A stretch of 64,000 nucleotides of DNA from Candidatus Enterococcus ferrettii. GTDB lineage: Bacteria > Bacillota > Bacilli > Lactobacillales > Enterococcaceae. How positions within the stretch are numbered: position 1 is the stretch's first letter; each line of letters starts with the position of its first letter. Below the pieces are notes generated by a model. It saw only the letters and a program-made list of their open reading frames with translations. It was not told the origin of the DNA and made no database searches. The stretch spans positions 1 to 64,000 of the forward strand of contig NZ_JAFREL010000011.1 of assembly GCF_017377655.1 (NCBI RefSeq). The letters are read 5' to 3'. Below are positions 54,208 to 63,218 of this stretch, piece by piece. Position numbers and translations under genes: made by a program.

Positions 54208-54988
54208 TCACAAGGTCGTTTTAACTGACCAGCGGAAGTTTTCAGCAATTATGAAGTACGTGAGTATTTTGGCAGTCGTCATTTTTGCCTTTGCTTATTT
54301 AAAGGTGAATGTGATCGAGGCTTTGCTGGCCTTTCCTAGTTTTTTGCACTTCTTTTTGACCAATTTCTTGCCGGCGAACTTTAGCCAGCTGCCTACCTAT
54401 GTGCCTCTGATTATTGAAACGATTCTTTTTGCGGTAGTGGGGACTTATTTTTCAGCAATTCTGGCCTTTGTCTTTGGCTTATTAATGTCAGAGCAAACCA
54501 ATCCCTTTCGTTGGGTACGGATTGCGGTGCGGGTGTTCATTTCCTTTTTAAGAAATATCCCCGTGCTAGTCTGGGCATCGCTGCTGGTCTACATTTTTGG
54601 AATAGGCAATATGGTGGGGTTGCTGGCTTTGATTATTGCGACACTAGGTTTCTTGGCACGCTCCTATGCGGATTCGATTGATGAAATTGCCGGCAGTAAG
54701 CTGGAAGCATTGCGGGCTAGCGGAGCATCGTATGCACAGATTTTGTTTCATGGTCTGATTCCAGAGTTTATTCCTTCCTGGATTAACTGGACGTTATTCT
54801 CTTTTGAAATCAATATTCGGGCATCATCGATTCTGGGGATGGTGGGAGCTGGCGGTATCGGGATCATGATTCAAACCAATATTCGGCTGTTCAAATACCA
54901 TGAAGCACTGTCGCTGATTATTATTTTGGTGCTGATGGTTCTGGCAACGGAATTTGTCGTGAATCGTTTGCGGCGATTTGTGAGGTAG
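54194..54988 (+). CDS. phnE: Phosphonate-type ABC permease (first PhnE)
   Basis: 264 residues, about six membrane helices, and the EAA loop segment EALRASGASYAQILFHGLIPE that contacts the ATPase. Pairs with the second PhnE. Confidence 0.9.
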   Translation: MEKSSHKVVLTDQRKFSAIMKYVSILAVVIFAFAYLKVNVIEALLAFPSFLHFFLTNFLPANFSQLPTYVPLIIETILFAVVGTYFSAILAFVFGLLMSEQTNPFRWVRIAVRVFISFLRNIPVLVWASLLVYIFGIGNMVGLLALIIATLGFLARSYADSIDEIAGSKLEALRASGASYAQILFHGLIPEFIPSWINWTLFSFEINIRASSILGMVGAGGIGIMIQTNIRLFKYHEALSLIIILVLMVLATEFVVNRLRRFVR

Positions 54989-54997
54989 GAGGAGCTT

Positions 54998-55783
54998 ATG
55001 GAAGCAAAAATAGCAGTATCCAGTAAACGAGAAAAGGTAACAACCCTTATCGTCGGACTGGGATTAATTAGTTTATTTGCAGCAAGTCTGTACTTCTTAA
55101 AGCTGGATGTTAAAACCTTTGTCAGCCGGTTTGAGTCAGCTGGAGAGGTAGTACCTAAATTCTTTGCCTTAGATTTTTCGGAGTTGGGAACAATCATTTC
55201 TGAATTGTTTGTTTCTCTATGTATGGCAGTGGCCGGTTTGGCTTTAGGTTTTGTTCTTTCCATTCCTTTGAGCTTTTTAGGTGCCAGCAACACAACACCC
55301 CATCCTCTGTTGGCAGGCTTGATCAAGGGGATTGTTGGAATTGTGCGGGCAGTCCCAGCATTAATCTGGATTTTGATTGTTGTAGCAAGCTTAGGTTTTG
55401 GGAACACCGCTGGAGTTGTCGGTCTGATTTTTCCAACGACTGGTTACTTAACCAAGTCATTTATCAGTTCCATTGAAGAGCAGGACCCGGCAATTATCGA
55501 AACGATGAAATCTACCGGTGCCGGTTGGCTGCAGTTGATCACGGAAGGCTTACTGCCGGGCTTAACCAATCCGATTTTGTCTTGGACATCCATTCGACTA
55601 GAATCCAATATTGCGGAATCAATCTCTCTAGGGATGGTGGGTGCTGGTGGTATTGGGATGGTATTAACACGTGCGATCGGCAAATATGAGTACGCTAAAA
55701 TCTCCACGATCATAGTAGTCATCTTTGTGACCATGATTACCGTGGAACTGCTGATTGGACAAATTAAAAAAGCAATTAGATAG
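54998..55783 (+). CDS. phnE: Phosphonate-type ABC permease (second PhnE)
   Basis: 261 residues, six membrane helices, EAA loop ETMKSTGAGWLQLITEGLLP. Strong AGGAGG site. Heterodimer partner of the first PhnE. No C-P lyase, phosphonatase or phosphite dehydrogenase gene follows, so the ligand may be a phosphate ester or other phosphonate-like compound. Confidence 0.9.
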   Translation: MEAKIAVSSKREKVTTLIVGLGLISLFAASLYFLKLDVKTFVSRFESAGEVVPKFFALDFSELGTIISELFVSLCMAVAGLALGFVLSIPLSFLGASNTTPHPLLAGLIKGIVGIVRAVPALIWILIVVASLGFGNTAGVVGLIFPTTGYLTKSFISSIEEQDPAIIETMKSTGAGWLQLITEGLLPGLTNPILSWTSIRLESNIAESISLGMVGAGGIGMVLTRAIGKYEYAKISTIIVVIFVTMITVELLIGQIKKAIR

Positions 55784-55792
55784 GAGCAGCAT

Positions 55793-56518
55793 ATGATAAA
55801 TTACACACGTTTGCCGTTAGAGGGCAGCTTTAATACTCGGGAGCTGGGAGGCTATCCTGTAAAAGAGGGCGCAACCCATTTCCAAAAATTTTTACGCAGT
55901 GACAGCTTGTCGGACTTAACTCAGCAGGATGTAACCTTTTTAGAAAACTATGGTGTGCGAACTATTGTTGATTTACGCAGCGATAGGGAGGTGAGCGAGT
56001 CGCCCAATCCGCACTCTCCGCTTATTCAGAATTTGCATATCCCTTTAGTGACTGGCAATGTTGCAGATGCTACTAAGGACATTACCAAAGAAATGAATTA
56101 TTCCATGGGCAGCTTTTACGTGGATTGCTTAAAACGCTATCCTGAAAGCTTGGTAAAAATTTTTGAAGCGTTTGCCGAAAGCGAAGGCTGCATTCTGTTT
56201 CATTGCGCCGCTGGAAAAGACCGTACCGGAATTGTTGCGGCTTTTCTATTAGAATTAGCCGGTGTTTCGCAAGCGGATATTATCGCTAATTATCAAATTA
56301 CCCATACTCACCTTCAGGCAAATCCAAGCTTTAAGCAGACACACGGAAGCTATCCGATTGAGATGTCCTACTCTTTGCCGAATTACATTGAAGAAGCCTT
56401 AGACTATTTGCATTCGCATTTTGGAACAGCGGAAAATTATTTGCGCAGCTTTGGTGTATCACAAGCGATCTTGACTGAGTTGAAAGCTCGAATGGTCCTT
56501 AACGAAATCCTCGTTTAA
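55793..56518 (+). CDS. Tyrosine-phosphatase-fold protein (Y_phosphatase3, LipA/PtpB type)
   Basis: 241 residues with the P-loop HCAAGKDRTG (C138 nucleophile, R144) and the N-terminal NTRELGGY and RSDSLSDLTQQD blocks of the family that includes Listeria LipA and mycobacterial PtpB. These dephosphorylate phosphotyrosine, phosphoserine or phosphoinositides. No signal peptide, so it is cytoplasmic. It starts 9 bases after the second phnE, so it is in the transport operon and may dephosphorylate the imported compound. Ribosome site AGGAGCAG. Confidence 0.9.
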   Translation: MINYTRLPLEGSFNTRELGGYPVKEGATHFQKFLRSDSLSDLTQQDVTFLENYGVRTIVDLRSDREVSESPNPHSPLIQNLHIPLVTGNVADATKDITKEMNYSMGSFYVDCLKRYPESLVKIFEAFAESEGCILFHCAAGKDRTGIVAAFLLELAGVSQADIIANYQITHTHLQANPSFKQTHGSYPIEMSYSLPNYIEEALDYLHSHFGTAENYLRSFGVSQAILTELKARMVLNEILV

Positions 56519-56524
56519 TCCTCT

Positions 56525-56560
56525 AACGTATAATCAAGCGATTGGTTATGCGTTTTTTGT
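56525..56560 (+). terminator. Terminator of the phn-like operon
   Basis: An 11-bp stem with two G-T pairs (56527-56537 with 56542-56552), followed by T6. Confidence 0.65.
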
Positions 56561-56595
56561 ATGAATTCCAGCTAAACAAGGCAACTTATTGCTGG

Positions 56596-57591
56596 CTATT
56601 TCCGCCGCCGCTTCTTCTTACCCAACGCCTTATTTATCTGATTTTGTTTCTTCCGCTCTTCTCTGGTAGGTGGATTACCAGCTGCTTTTCTTTTCAGCTG
56701 ATTGAGATAGGCGGCAACACTTTCAGGATCATTCAATTCTTCGGAGGAATCGGCTTCTGGCAGCACGGGTTTGTTTTGTGGTAATTGTTTCTGGATTTTC
56801 TGACTGGTTTGATTTTCTCGCTGCTTCGCTGTACCCGTTTTGGCTGCCTGAGCAACTTTTTTTGAGGACTCCGATAGTTCTTGCATATTGTCAGCTGGCG
56901 CTTGCTCTTCTGGTTGAGCCACAGCCTGTCCGATAGTGTTTACTCGTGGCAGATCATTGACTTTTGCTTGATGTTCATCGATTTCTTCCTGAGTACGACG
57001 GGCGATACTTGTACGAAAAAGGCTGTAATTCACTTCAACCAATGACACAAAGCGGCGAACGCCATCCTTTTGGAGAATGGTTAAGGTACTTAACAACGAC
57101 AAATACTCCTCATGCTGTTGAGAGGTTAGATTTGGGTCAACATTGCTCGTGGTCCAGCTGTGTTTTTTGCCGTTCTCATCCATAAAGGTTGCAAGTAAAC
57201 TAGCCTTGGTCTGCACCTCTCTTTCACCTGAATACAGCAAAGGAAACTTTTTAGTATATAAGCGAGCTTGCTCGGTAATTTTGGCACGTTCTTTAGGGGT
57301 TGGAAACAGGCGGGTCGTTACCTTCTGCCATTCATTATCAGTAAAATAAGGACGAAAATAGACACATAACTCCTTAACCTCTTGAAGATCAGAACCTTCC
57401 AGAAATAATTGGCAGATTAACTCTTTAGCTAAGAAAGAAAAATCTGTCGGCGACAATGAATTGCGAATTTGAACAAGAAGTGCGCACTGAATAAGGTAAG
57501 CGCTTTCATCATTTTCCGCAAAAAAGTCCCAGAACCGTTGTGCGAGCCCAGCGGGTTTCATCGTCATTAGTTGTCTATAGCCTAGTTTCAT
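56596..57591 (-). CDS. Conserved-looking protein of unknown function, basic tail
   Basis: 331 residues. The first 200 residues are helical and rich in aromatic residues, without a motif I know. The middle (about 205-290) is Gln/Glu/Pro-rich and probably disordered. The last 25 residues are very basic (EERKKQNQINKALGKKKRRRK), a likely nucleic-acid or membrane-surface contact. No membrane segment. The start at 57591 has GGGGATG upstream and fits a promoter at 57628-57657. Not recognised. Confidence 0.7.
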   Translation of the reverse strand: MKLGYRQLMTMKPAGLAQRFWDFFAENDESAYLIQCALLVQIRNSLSPTDFSFLAKELICQLFLEGSDLQEVKELCVYFRPYFTDNEWQKVTTRLFPTPKERAKITEQARLYTKKFPLLYSGEREVQTKASLLATFMDENGKKHSWTTSNVDPNLTSQQHEEYLSLLSTLTILQKDGVRRFVSLVEVNYSLFRTSIARRTQEEIDEHQAKVNDLPRVNTIGQAVAQPEEQAPADNMQELSESSKKVAQAAKTGTAKQRENQTSQKIQKQLPQNKPVLPEADSSEELNDPESVAAYLNQLKRKAAGNPPTREERKKQNQINKALGKKKRRRK

Positions 57592-57627
57592 ACTTACATC
57601 CCCAATCTTCTTTGTAATTCGTTTACA

Positions 57628-57657
57628 ATTATAAAACAACTGATTTGTAATAATCAA
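57628..57657 (-). promoter_or_regulatory. Promoter of the unknown gene
   Basis: Minus strand TTGATT (complement of 57652-57657), 18-base spacer, TATAAT (complement of 57628-57633), about 35 bases before the start codon. Confidence 0.65.
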
Positions 57658-58060
57658 GTAAAACTTTTATCTAATTTGATTTTTTTGAAAATGCTTGTTG
57701 AATATAATTAAATCCATATCGTTTCAGTGATATTTATACCAAAAAACAGAAAAACGGGGGGTGGTTGTAAATAACGGGATGATAGGAGATTTCAGGAGTC
57801 GATTATCTTTTTTCTTTGTTTTTTTATAAATTTTTTTGATAAAACTCGAAATGGAAGAATGTTTTTTTATTTGGTTCCTTTTAAGAAAAGAAGTAAATAG
57901 TCTCTGTTTGGATAAAAATGAACTGCAGAGAATTCTTAGGTGAAATCCTAGAAGTAAATACACCGGATTGTGGGGGATTTCTCTGGAATTTTAACAGGCA
58001 ACCAACAGTTGCGTGCCTATTTGACGGGATTTGGTACACTAATAGTAGGAGGTGACCAAG
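57658..58060. other. AT-rich intergenic region
   Basis: About 400 bp between two divergent genes. It is AT-rich, with stop-dense frames and long homopolymer T runs near 57810-57840. I see no credible gene, RNA or strong repeat. The promoter for the XRE gene must lie at the right end but is not obvious. Confidence 0.5.
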
Positions 58061-58840
58061 ATGCAAATCAATCAATTATTAAAAATGCGGCGTCTAGAAG
58101 CAAATTGGACTCAGCAAGAATTAGCCGATCAATTATATCTATCACGCCAAGCGGTTGCCAAGTGGGAAAATGGCGAAGCCGTTCCTAGTATCGATAATCT
58201 CATCTTATTGAGTGATCTTTACAATGTTTCATTAGATGAGCTGGTTCAGGGCAGTCCCTTTTTCAAAAAGCCCTATGTAGTAGGCAAAGGAATGTTTAAA
58301 GTAAGTCCCGGAAAGTTTTGGTTTATCTGGCTGATATTTTTCATGATGCTGCCGCTTTTAGGAATTTCACTTTGGATTTCTATCGTAATAATCGTCTTAA
58401 TTGCATTGATCACCTTAGCAAATCTACCAGCATTGGTGGATGATTATTGGGTGATTCATCAGCAGAGGATCACGTTAGAGAACTTTTCCGACAATCCGTT
58501 TAAATTGGTCCTGCAATTAATCAAAAAAAAGAGTAACCAAACAAGCTTAACCTATGAAATGATTGAATCGGTAGACATTGCTTACATCATACGGGAGCGC
58601 TACTCACCGTTTGATCTAAATAAGGATCCTTTTTACTTATCAGTACTAACAAAGGCACAGGAAAAATATTCATTGGATCTGCCAGCAAATGCACAGGATT
58701 TTTTACCGCAATTTCTCGCTTTCCTAGAAAGAAAAGGAGTACCTGTCAAAGATTCGGATCAAATTCTGCCACAACTGATTCAAGGGAATTCGATCTACGA
58801 GTACATGCATCAGCAAGAGCAAAAAGAGGAATCGCAGTGA
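58061..58840 (+). CDS. XRE-family HTH protein with membrane helices
   Basis: 259 residues: an N-terminal Cro/CI-type HTH (about 5-60, WTQQELADQLYLSRQAVAKWE), two tight membrane helices (about 86-125), and a cytoplasmic C-terminal half without a known domain. Such membrane-tethered XRE regulators often respond to envelope or ligand signals. The start is ATG 58061, with TAGGAGGTG seven bases before. Its terminator overlaps the stop codon. Confidence 0.8.
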   Translation: MQINQLLKMRRLEANWTQQELADQLYLSRQAVAKWENGEAVPSIDNLILLSDLYNVSLDELVQGSPFFKKPYVVGKGMFKVSPGKFWFIWLIFFMMLPLLGISLWISIVIIVLIALITLANLPALVDDYWVIHQQRITLENFSDNPFKLVLQLIKKKSNQTSLTYEMIESVDIAYIIRERYSPFDLNKDPFYLSVLTKAQEKYSLDLPANAQDFLPQFLAFLERKGVPVKDSDQILPQLIQGNSIYEYMHQQEQKEESQ

Positions 58841-58857
58841 GCGATTCCTCTTTTTCT
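58824..58857. terminator. Bidirectional terminator overlapping a stop codon
   Basis: A perfect 12-bp stem, AAGAGGAATCGC with GCGATTCCTCTT, then TTTC. It serves the XRE gene and the convergent permease. Confidence 0.85.
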
Positions 58858-60337
58858 ATGCAATTTGTTTTCGTTCAAAGCGCTGATAAATCCAGCTGGC
58901 TAGTCCGCCGAATATTAGTGGACCGACAATTAAAGTTAAGAAATTCAGATAATTCCCTACCTTCAATGGTTCATAGACCTGAAAAGCAATGGCTAAAAAG
59001 ATACAGGCACAAACACTGAAGGAAAGAGTATAATTGATCTTCTTTCGCCGAATCAGCAGCTCGTCAGGTTGAACCATGCCCTTTTGCAGAAAGAAGGGAA
59101 AGCTCATAGCAACGATAAAGTAAGGCAGTGCCCGAGAGACATTCGTCATGTATGTTAGCTGATTAAACAAATCAGCCACAAAGGAATGGTTCATTGAAAG
59201 AACCGAAATACATACAGCCAACAGCAGCGACTGAACCCATAAAGCTTTCGCAGGCATCTGCTGCTTGTTTAAACGTGTCAATTTTTGCGGCCAAAGCTCC
59301 TTGGGTGTACCTTGAATCAAGCTTTTCAGCGGACCATAAATAATTGATGACAGCAGGCTGATATAAGAAACAAACATAGTAAAGGCTGTATACCGAATAT
59401 AAAGTTGATACAACAGCTGACTTTGATTGCTGTTCAACTGCAAAGCCTCACCTAAAGAATGAGCTGTACTCCCAATCAAACCATACATCAGATTACCTAA
59501 ATGCATTTGGTCGCCGCTCCTCAGCTGCTCCAAATTAGCTGCAGCGCTCCATAAGATAATTCCACCAAAATACAGTAAAAAGATCAGACCAGCACTGTAA
59601 ACAATCGCTTTAGGAAAACGAGTTCGGCTTTTTTTCGTGCGATCAGCCAAGCTGGCAACGGTGTCCAAACCGCCAAATGCAGTGATTGAAAAGATAAAAA
59701 AAGGCAGCTGGGATAAAAAATGTTCATTGGTTCCCGCAAAAAAGCTAGGAGTATGCAGGCTTTGCGAAATATTTGCCGCTACCTGATTTGGTTGCAGCAA
59801 AATCAACGTCAGATTGCTGCATAAGGACAACAAAAGCAAGCCAATCATGGCATAACTGCTAAGCTTCAGAAAGGATAAAATCGTCTGAAAGCCGCGATTA
59901 ATTAAGCTTGTTAATAGAAAGACTGCTAAAACTGCAAAGAAGGCCAACCATATTCGCGGCGGCAATCCCAGCCAGTCGATTTTTCCAGTCAAGTCCTGAC
60001 CAAAAAGTAAAAGAGACAACGGAATCAGCAGTTTCATAAATAAGCTGATCATCCAGATAAAATAGCTGCAGTACCATAAAAAGGCGGTAACAAAAGCCGC
60101 TTTGGGCGAGAGAGAATCCTTCAGCCAATCATAGATCGATCCAGAGCGCTGCGCGTATTTTTTTGTATATTGTGCAACAATTAAGGCATAAGGAATAAAG
60201 TAGCAGGCAGCGCTAATAAAAAACCAGATTAGTGAACGGCTTCCTAACATAAAGAAGGCTGTTGTCATACTAGAGAAGGAATAAACCGTTGTTGTAATAA
60301 TCAAAATCAAGTTTGACAGGGAAACATTCTTCTGCAA
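58856..60337 (-). CDS. APC family amino acid/polyamine permease (YjeM-like)
   Basis: About 493 residues from TTG 60337, with 12 or so membrane helices. The SLSNLILIITTTVYSF start, SGSIYDWLKDSLSPKAAF and FFIFSITAFGGLDTVASL segments are typical of the YjeM/glutamate:GABA antiporter-type branch. The longer frame begins at ATG 60385, but a TATTAT box lies only 7 bases before that ATG; the TTG is preceded by AAAGGTG at nine bases. Substrate not determined; start uncertain. Confidence 0.8.
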   Translation of the reverse strand: MQKNVSLSNLILIITTTVYSFSSMTTAFFMLGSRSLIWFFISAACYFIPYALIVAQYTKKYAQRSGSIYDWLKDSLSPKAAFVTAFLWYCSYFIWMISLFMKLLIPLSLLLFGQDLTGKIDWLGLPPRIWLAFFAVLAVFLLTSLINRGFQTILSFLKLSSYAMIGLLLLSLCSNLTLILLQPNQVAANISQSLHTPSFFAGTNEHFLSQLPFFIFSITAFGGLDTVASLADRTKKSRTRFPKAIVYSAGLIFLLYFGGIILWSAAANLEQLRSGDQMHLGNLMYGLIGSTAHSLGEALQLNSNQSQLLYQLYIRYTAFTMFVSYISLLSSIIYGPLKSLIQGTPKELWPQKLTRLNKQQMPAKALWVQSLLLAVCISVLSMNHSFVADLFNQLTYMTNVSRALPYFIVAMSFPFFLQKGMVQPDELLIRRKKINYTLSFSVCACIFLAIAFQVYEPLKVGNYLNFLTLIVGPLIFGGLASWIYQRFERKQIA

Positions 60338-60455
60338 TTTTTCACGCACCTTTCTTAAACTTCTGGTATGATGATACTGAATCATTGCCTCTATAATAGT
60401 GAAATGAATAACAAACTACAAGTGGTTAAAGAAAATATAGGGAATTGGAGTAGTT

Positions 60456-60887
60456 ATGATGGAGTCACTCAAAGAATGGGTAACAGCTTATCGTGAAAAG
60501 TGGGGATGTGACTTCCTTGGGATCGCCATGAATGCAGCAGCAGAAGATGCTCCGAAGGAAATACGCTGGGTGCAGGTTGCCGGAAATCGCAGTGAAGCCT
60601 ACAAAAATATTCGTTTGCAGGTTGGTCGAGGAATTGCAGGGATGGTTTGGAAAACGGCCCGAACCCAGCTGGATGAACACATTTTTCAGCAGCCGGATAA
60701 GCTGGTGGAGTATCCGATCGCCCGAACAGAAAAGCTGCAGACGGCTTTAGCTGTACCCGTTATGCATCATAGCGAGGTAGAAGCTGTTTTAATGAGCGGG
60801 TATCGAACGGACCACTCATTTTCTTTTGTTGAAAGACAACAACTGGAAACGGCCGCCGCAGAACTTAGCCAACGATTAAGGAAGTGA
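60456..60887 (+). CDS. nreA: NreA-like GAF-domain nitrate receptor
   Basis: 143 residues, one GAF domain (about 10-140). In staphylococci NreA binds nitrate and controls the autophosphorylation of NreB. Size, the GRGIAGMVWKT block and the order A-B-C all agree. GGAATTGGAG precedes the ATG. The downstream kinase starts 7 bases after its stop. Confidence 0.88.
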   Translation: MMESLKEWVTAYREKWGCDFLGIAMNAAAEDAPKEIRWVQVAGNRSEAYKNIRLQVGRGIAGMVWKTARTQLDEHIFQQPDKLVEYPIARTEKLQTALAVPVMHHSEVEAVLMSGYRTDHSFSFVERQQLETAAAELSQRLRK

Positions 60888-60894
60888 AAACCGA

Positions 60895-61872
60895 TTGCTT
60901 CAGCTAAATGAAACACTATTTAACCATATCCAAGAAGCGATTTGGCTGGTGGATAAGAGCGACCAGCTGATTGCCAAAACGCAAAAAGCTCAGGAAATTG
61001 AAACCAGCTACCAGTTTAAACTGCAATCTGTGCTGGAAATCAGTCGGGGACAGGGCTGTGCCTTGCATAGTACTAAAGATGAATGCTTAAACTGTCCGTT
61101 GGAAGGCAATGTTTCGCCGGCAGGCTTTCCTTTTGTCTTGTTGACTAAAAGCGGCAGGTCAGAGGAGTTTTGGGGCAGGGTGGACAGTACCGATGGACAA
61201 CTAGTGCTGCAGGTTCAGAACCGGCCTGCTGACCAGAAGAAAGGCTCCTTGTTTGAATACTTAAACAATGTTCGTGAGCTAGAACGGAAGAAAATTGCCC
61301 AAAACCTGCACGATGGAATAGCTCAAAGCGTTTATAGCTTAATGTTGGAGACCCGAGGATTAAAATGGGCTGTTGACGAGGAAAAGCCGCAAAAAATGAA
61401 AGCCCTGGATCGACATTTTTCCGAGGTGTTGAATGAAATCAAGCATTTGGCTGGCGATCTTCGGCCAATGACGATTGATGAATTTGGCTTAATTCAAGCC
61501 CTGGAGCAGTTCATTGAACGCACGACTGAAATGACAGGTTTCGACATTGATCTAACAGTTAGTGGAAATAAGCAGCCGCTGACCGAGCCTGTTCGAATAG
61601 CTATCTACCGAATTATTCAAGAAGCGGTTTCCAACGCCATGAAGTATTCAGGGGAGAATATGATTTACTTAACGTTAGACTTTGCAAAACATCAGCTAAC
61701 GGTCCGAATCCAGGATGAGGGGGCAGGCTTCGATATGGCTCAGCAGGAGAGCGGTTTTGGACTAGTGAATATGCAGGAACGAGCATATTCGATCGGCAGC
61801 AATCTGGTCATTCATTCCCAACCCAATCAGGGAACAGTTATTCAGATGCAGGTACCGCTGAAGGAGGGGTAG
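60895..61872 (+). CDS. nreB: NreB-like oxygen-sensing histidine kinase
   Basis: 325 residues: an N-terminal PAS-like region with a cysteine cluster (C55, C64, C67 in GCALHSTKDECLNC) where staphylococcal NreB has four Cys ligating a 4Fe-4S cluster, then a HisKA_3 domain with H139 (NLHDGIAQ), and an HATPase domain (NAMKYSG, DEGAGFD, GFGLVNM). No membrane segment. Only three cysteines are visible; a histidine (H58) may be the fourth ligand. Start TTG 60895, with AAGGAAGTGA upstream. Confidence 0.9.
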   Translation: MLQLNETLFNHIQEAIWLVDKSDQLIAKTQKAQEIETSYQFKLQSVLEISRGQGCALHSTKDECLNCPLEGNVSPAGFPFVLLTKSGRSEEFWGRVDSTDGQLVLQVQNRPADQKKGSLFEYLNNVRELERKKIAQNLHDGIAQSVYSLMLETRGLKWAVDEEKPQKMKALDRHFSEVLNEIKHLAGDLRPMTIDEFGLIQALEQFIERTTEMTGFDIDLTVSGNKQPLTEPVRIAIYRIIQEAVSNAMKYSGENMIYLTLDFAKHQLTVRIQDEGAGFDMAQQESGFGLVNMQERAYSIGSNLVIHSQPNQGTVIQMQVPLKEG

Positions 61873-61878
61873 AAAACG

Positions 61879-62511
61879 ATGAGGATTTTAATCGCAGATG
61901 ATCACGCCATGATCCGCAATGCGCTGGCCTTTTTGATCAATGCGCAGCCGGATATGGAAGTAGTTGCCGATGCTGCTGACGGCCATGAAGTGTTTATGAC
62001 CGTTGAAAGCAATGAAATAGATGTAGTTTTAATTGATATTAGTATGCCTCCGGGGGAAAATGGACTGCTGACTACAAAGCGTTTGAAGGAGTCCTTTCCC
62101 GATGTGAAGGTGATTGTTTTGACCATGCACGATGAGCGCTCCTATGTAAGGGAAGCATTAGAGGCTCAGGCGGACGGCTTTCTATTAAAAACGGCTAATG
62201 ATGAAACGTTAATTGAAACGATTCGTGCAGTTTTTCAAGGGGAACGGTATTATGATGGTTATACGGAGCAAGCCCTGAGTGAAATTGCCTTAGAAAAGGA
62301 AGATCCGCTGTATGGCAGTCTATCCAAGCGGGAAAAAGAGATCCTGCCGCTGGTAGCTTTAGGTTATAACAACAAACAAATTGCCGAACGCTTATTTATT
62401 TCGGTGAAGACAGTCGAGGTCCACAAGGCCAATGTTCGCAAGAAGCTGCAACTGGAGAGCTATGCGAGCTTGCTTCAGTACAGCTTGAGACATCACTTAA
62501 TTGATTTTTAG
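61879..62511 (+). CDS. nreC: NreC-like response regulator
   Basis: 210 residues: receiver with D53 (VLIDISMPPGE) and a LuxR/NarL HTH at about 145-205 (LSKREKEILPLVALGYNNKQIA). It should bind the TAGGG-N4-CCCTA palindrome at 63739-63752. Six bases after nreB. Operon continues into siroheme synthesis genes. Confidence 0.93.
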   Translation: MRILIADDHAMIRNALAFLINAQPDMEVVADAADGHEVFMTVESNEIDVVLIDISMPPGENGLLTTKRLKESFPDVKVIVLTMHDERSYVREALEAQADGFLLKTANDETLIETIRAVFQGERYYDGYTEQALSEIALEKEDPLYGSLSKREKEILPLVALGYNNKQIAERLFISVKTVEVHKANVRKKLQLESYASLLQYSLRHHLIDF

Positions 62512-62522
62512 GAGGAGCAGCC

Positions 62523-63218
62523 ATGAAGGGAATTGTATTTGTGTTGCATGGACGAAAAAATAAGCTTTCAACGGCTAATTTGGCTTTAATCGAAAAGATA
62601 GGCCCCCGCTTAACCTGTCCCTATGAAATTGGATTACTAGAGGGGGAGCAACAAACATTGGAGAATGCGATTCAATCTTTGCTGGCAAAACAGGTAGAAG
62701 AGATTATCTTTTTGCCGGTATTGCTGTTTCCAGCAACCCATGCGAAAGAAGATTTGCCGCAACGAGCAGCAAGGCAGCTAGAAGGAAAACGGACTTACCG
62801 CATTTTAGCTACCTTGGGAACTACTCAATCCGTCAATGATTACCTCATTCAGCAGGTAAAGCTATCTGCTCTGACTGGCGAGGTTCTCTTGATTGCTCAT
62901 GGAACTCCTCATTATGAGGAGCCTTATTTGGAATTACAACAGCTGGCGGAAAAAGTTTCTCAGGCGACTGGCAAAGCGGTTTATCCAGCGCATTACCACG
63001 GGGAACACACGTACCAGGAAGTCCTTTTGCAACATTCAGAGCCTTTGATTATCCAGCGTTTATTTTTAACAGAAGGCTATTTAGCGAAGAAAATCAAAGA
63101 TGAAATTCTGCAGGACCGAGGTTCGATTGATGATTTGCTGCCAACCTTGCAGGATCAGCCAGCTTTAGAAGCGGCAATTGTTGAACGATTAGAGGAAGTC
63201 GCATGTATCCAATCCTGA
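62523..63218 (+). CDS. Sirohydrochlorin chelatase, CbiX/SirB type
   Basis: 231 residues with two related halves of the CbiX fold. VFVLHGRK with H9 near the N-terminus and LLIAHGTPH near 125 supply the chelating histidines. It inserts Fe2+ into sirohydrochlorin to make siroheme for nitrite reductase. AGGAGGAG site; overlaps the next gene by 16 bases. Confidence 0.88.
   Translation: MKGIVFVLHGRKNKLSTANLALIEKIGPRLTCPYEIGLLEGEQQTLENAIQSLLAKQVEEIIFLPVLLFPATHAKEDLPQRAARQLEGKRTYRILATLGTTQSVNDYLIQQVKLSALTGEVLLIAHGTPHYEEPYLELQQLAEKVSQATGKAVYPAHYHGEHTYQEVLLQHSEPLIIQRLFLTEGYLAKKIKDEILQDRGSIDDLLPTLQDQPALEAAIVERLEEVACIQS

Noticed and set aside
57724-58075. Minus-strand frames in the AT-rich gap before the XRE gene
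   Set aside because: Poly-Lys/Phe/Ser composition from homopolymer runs and no ribosome site; treated as noncoding.
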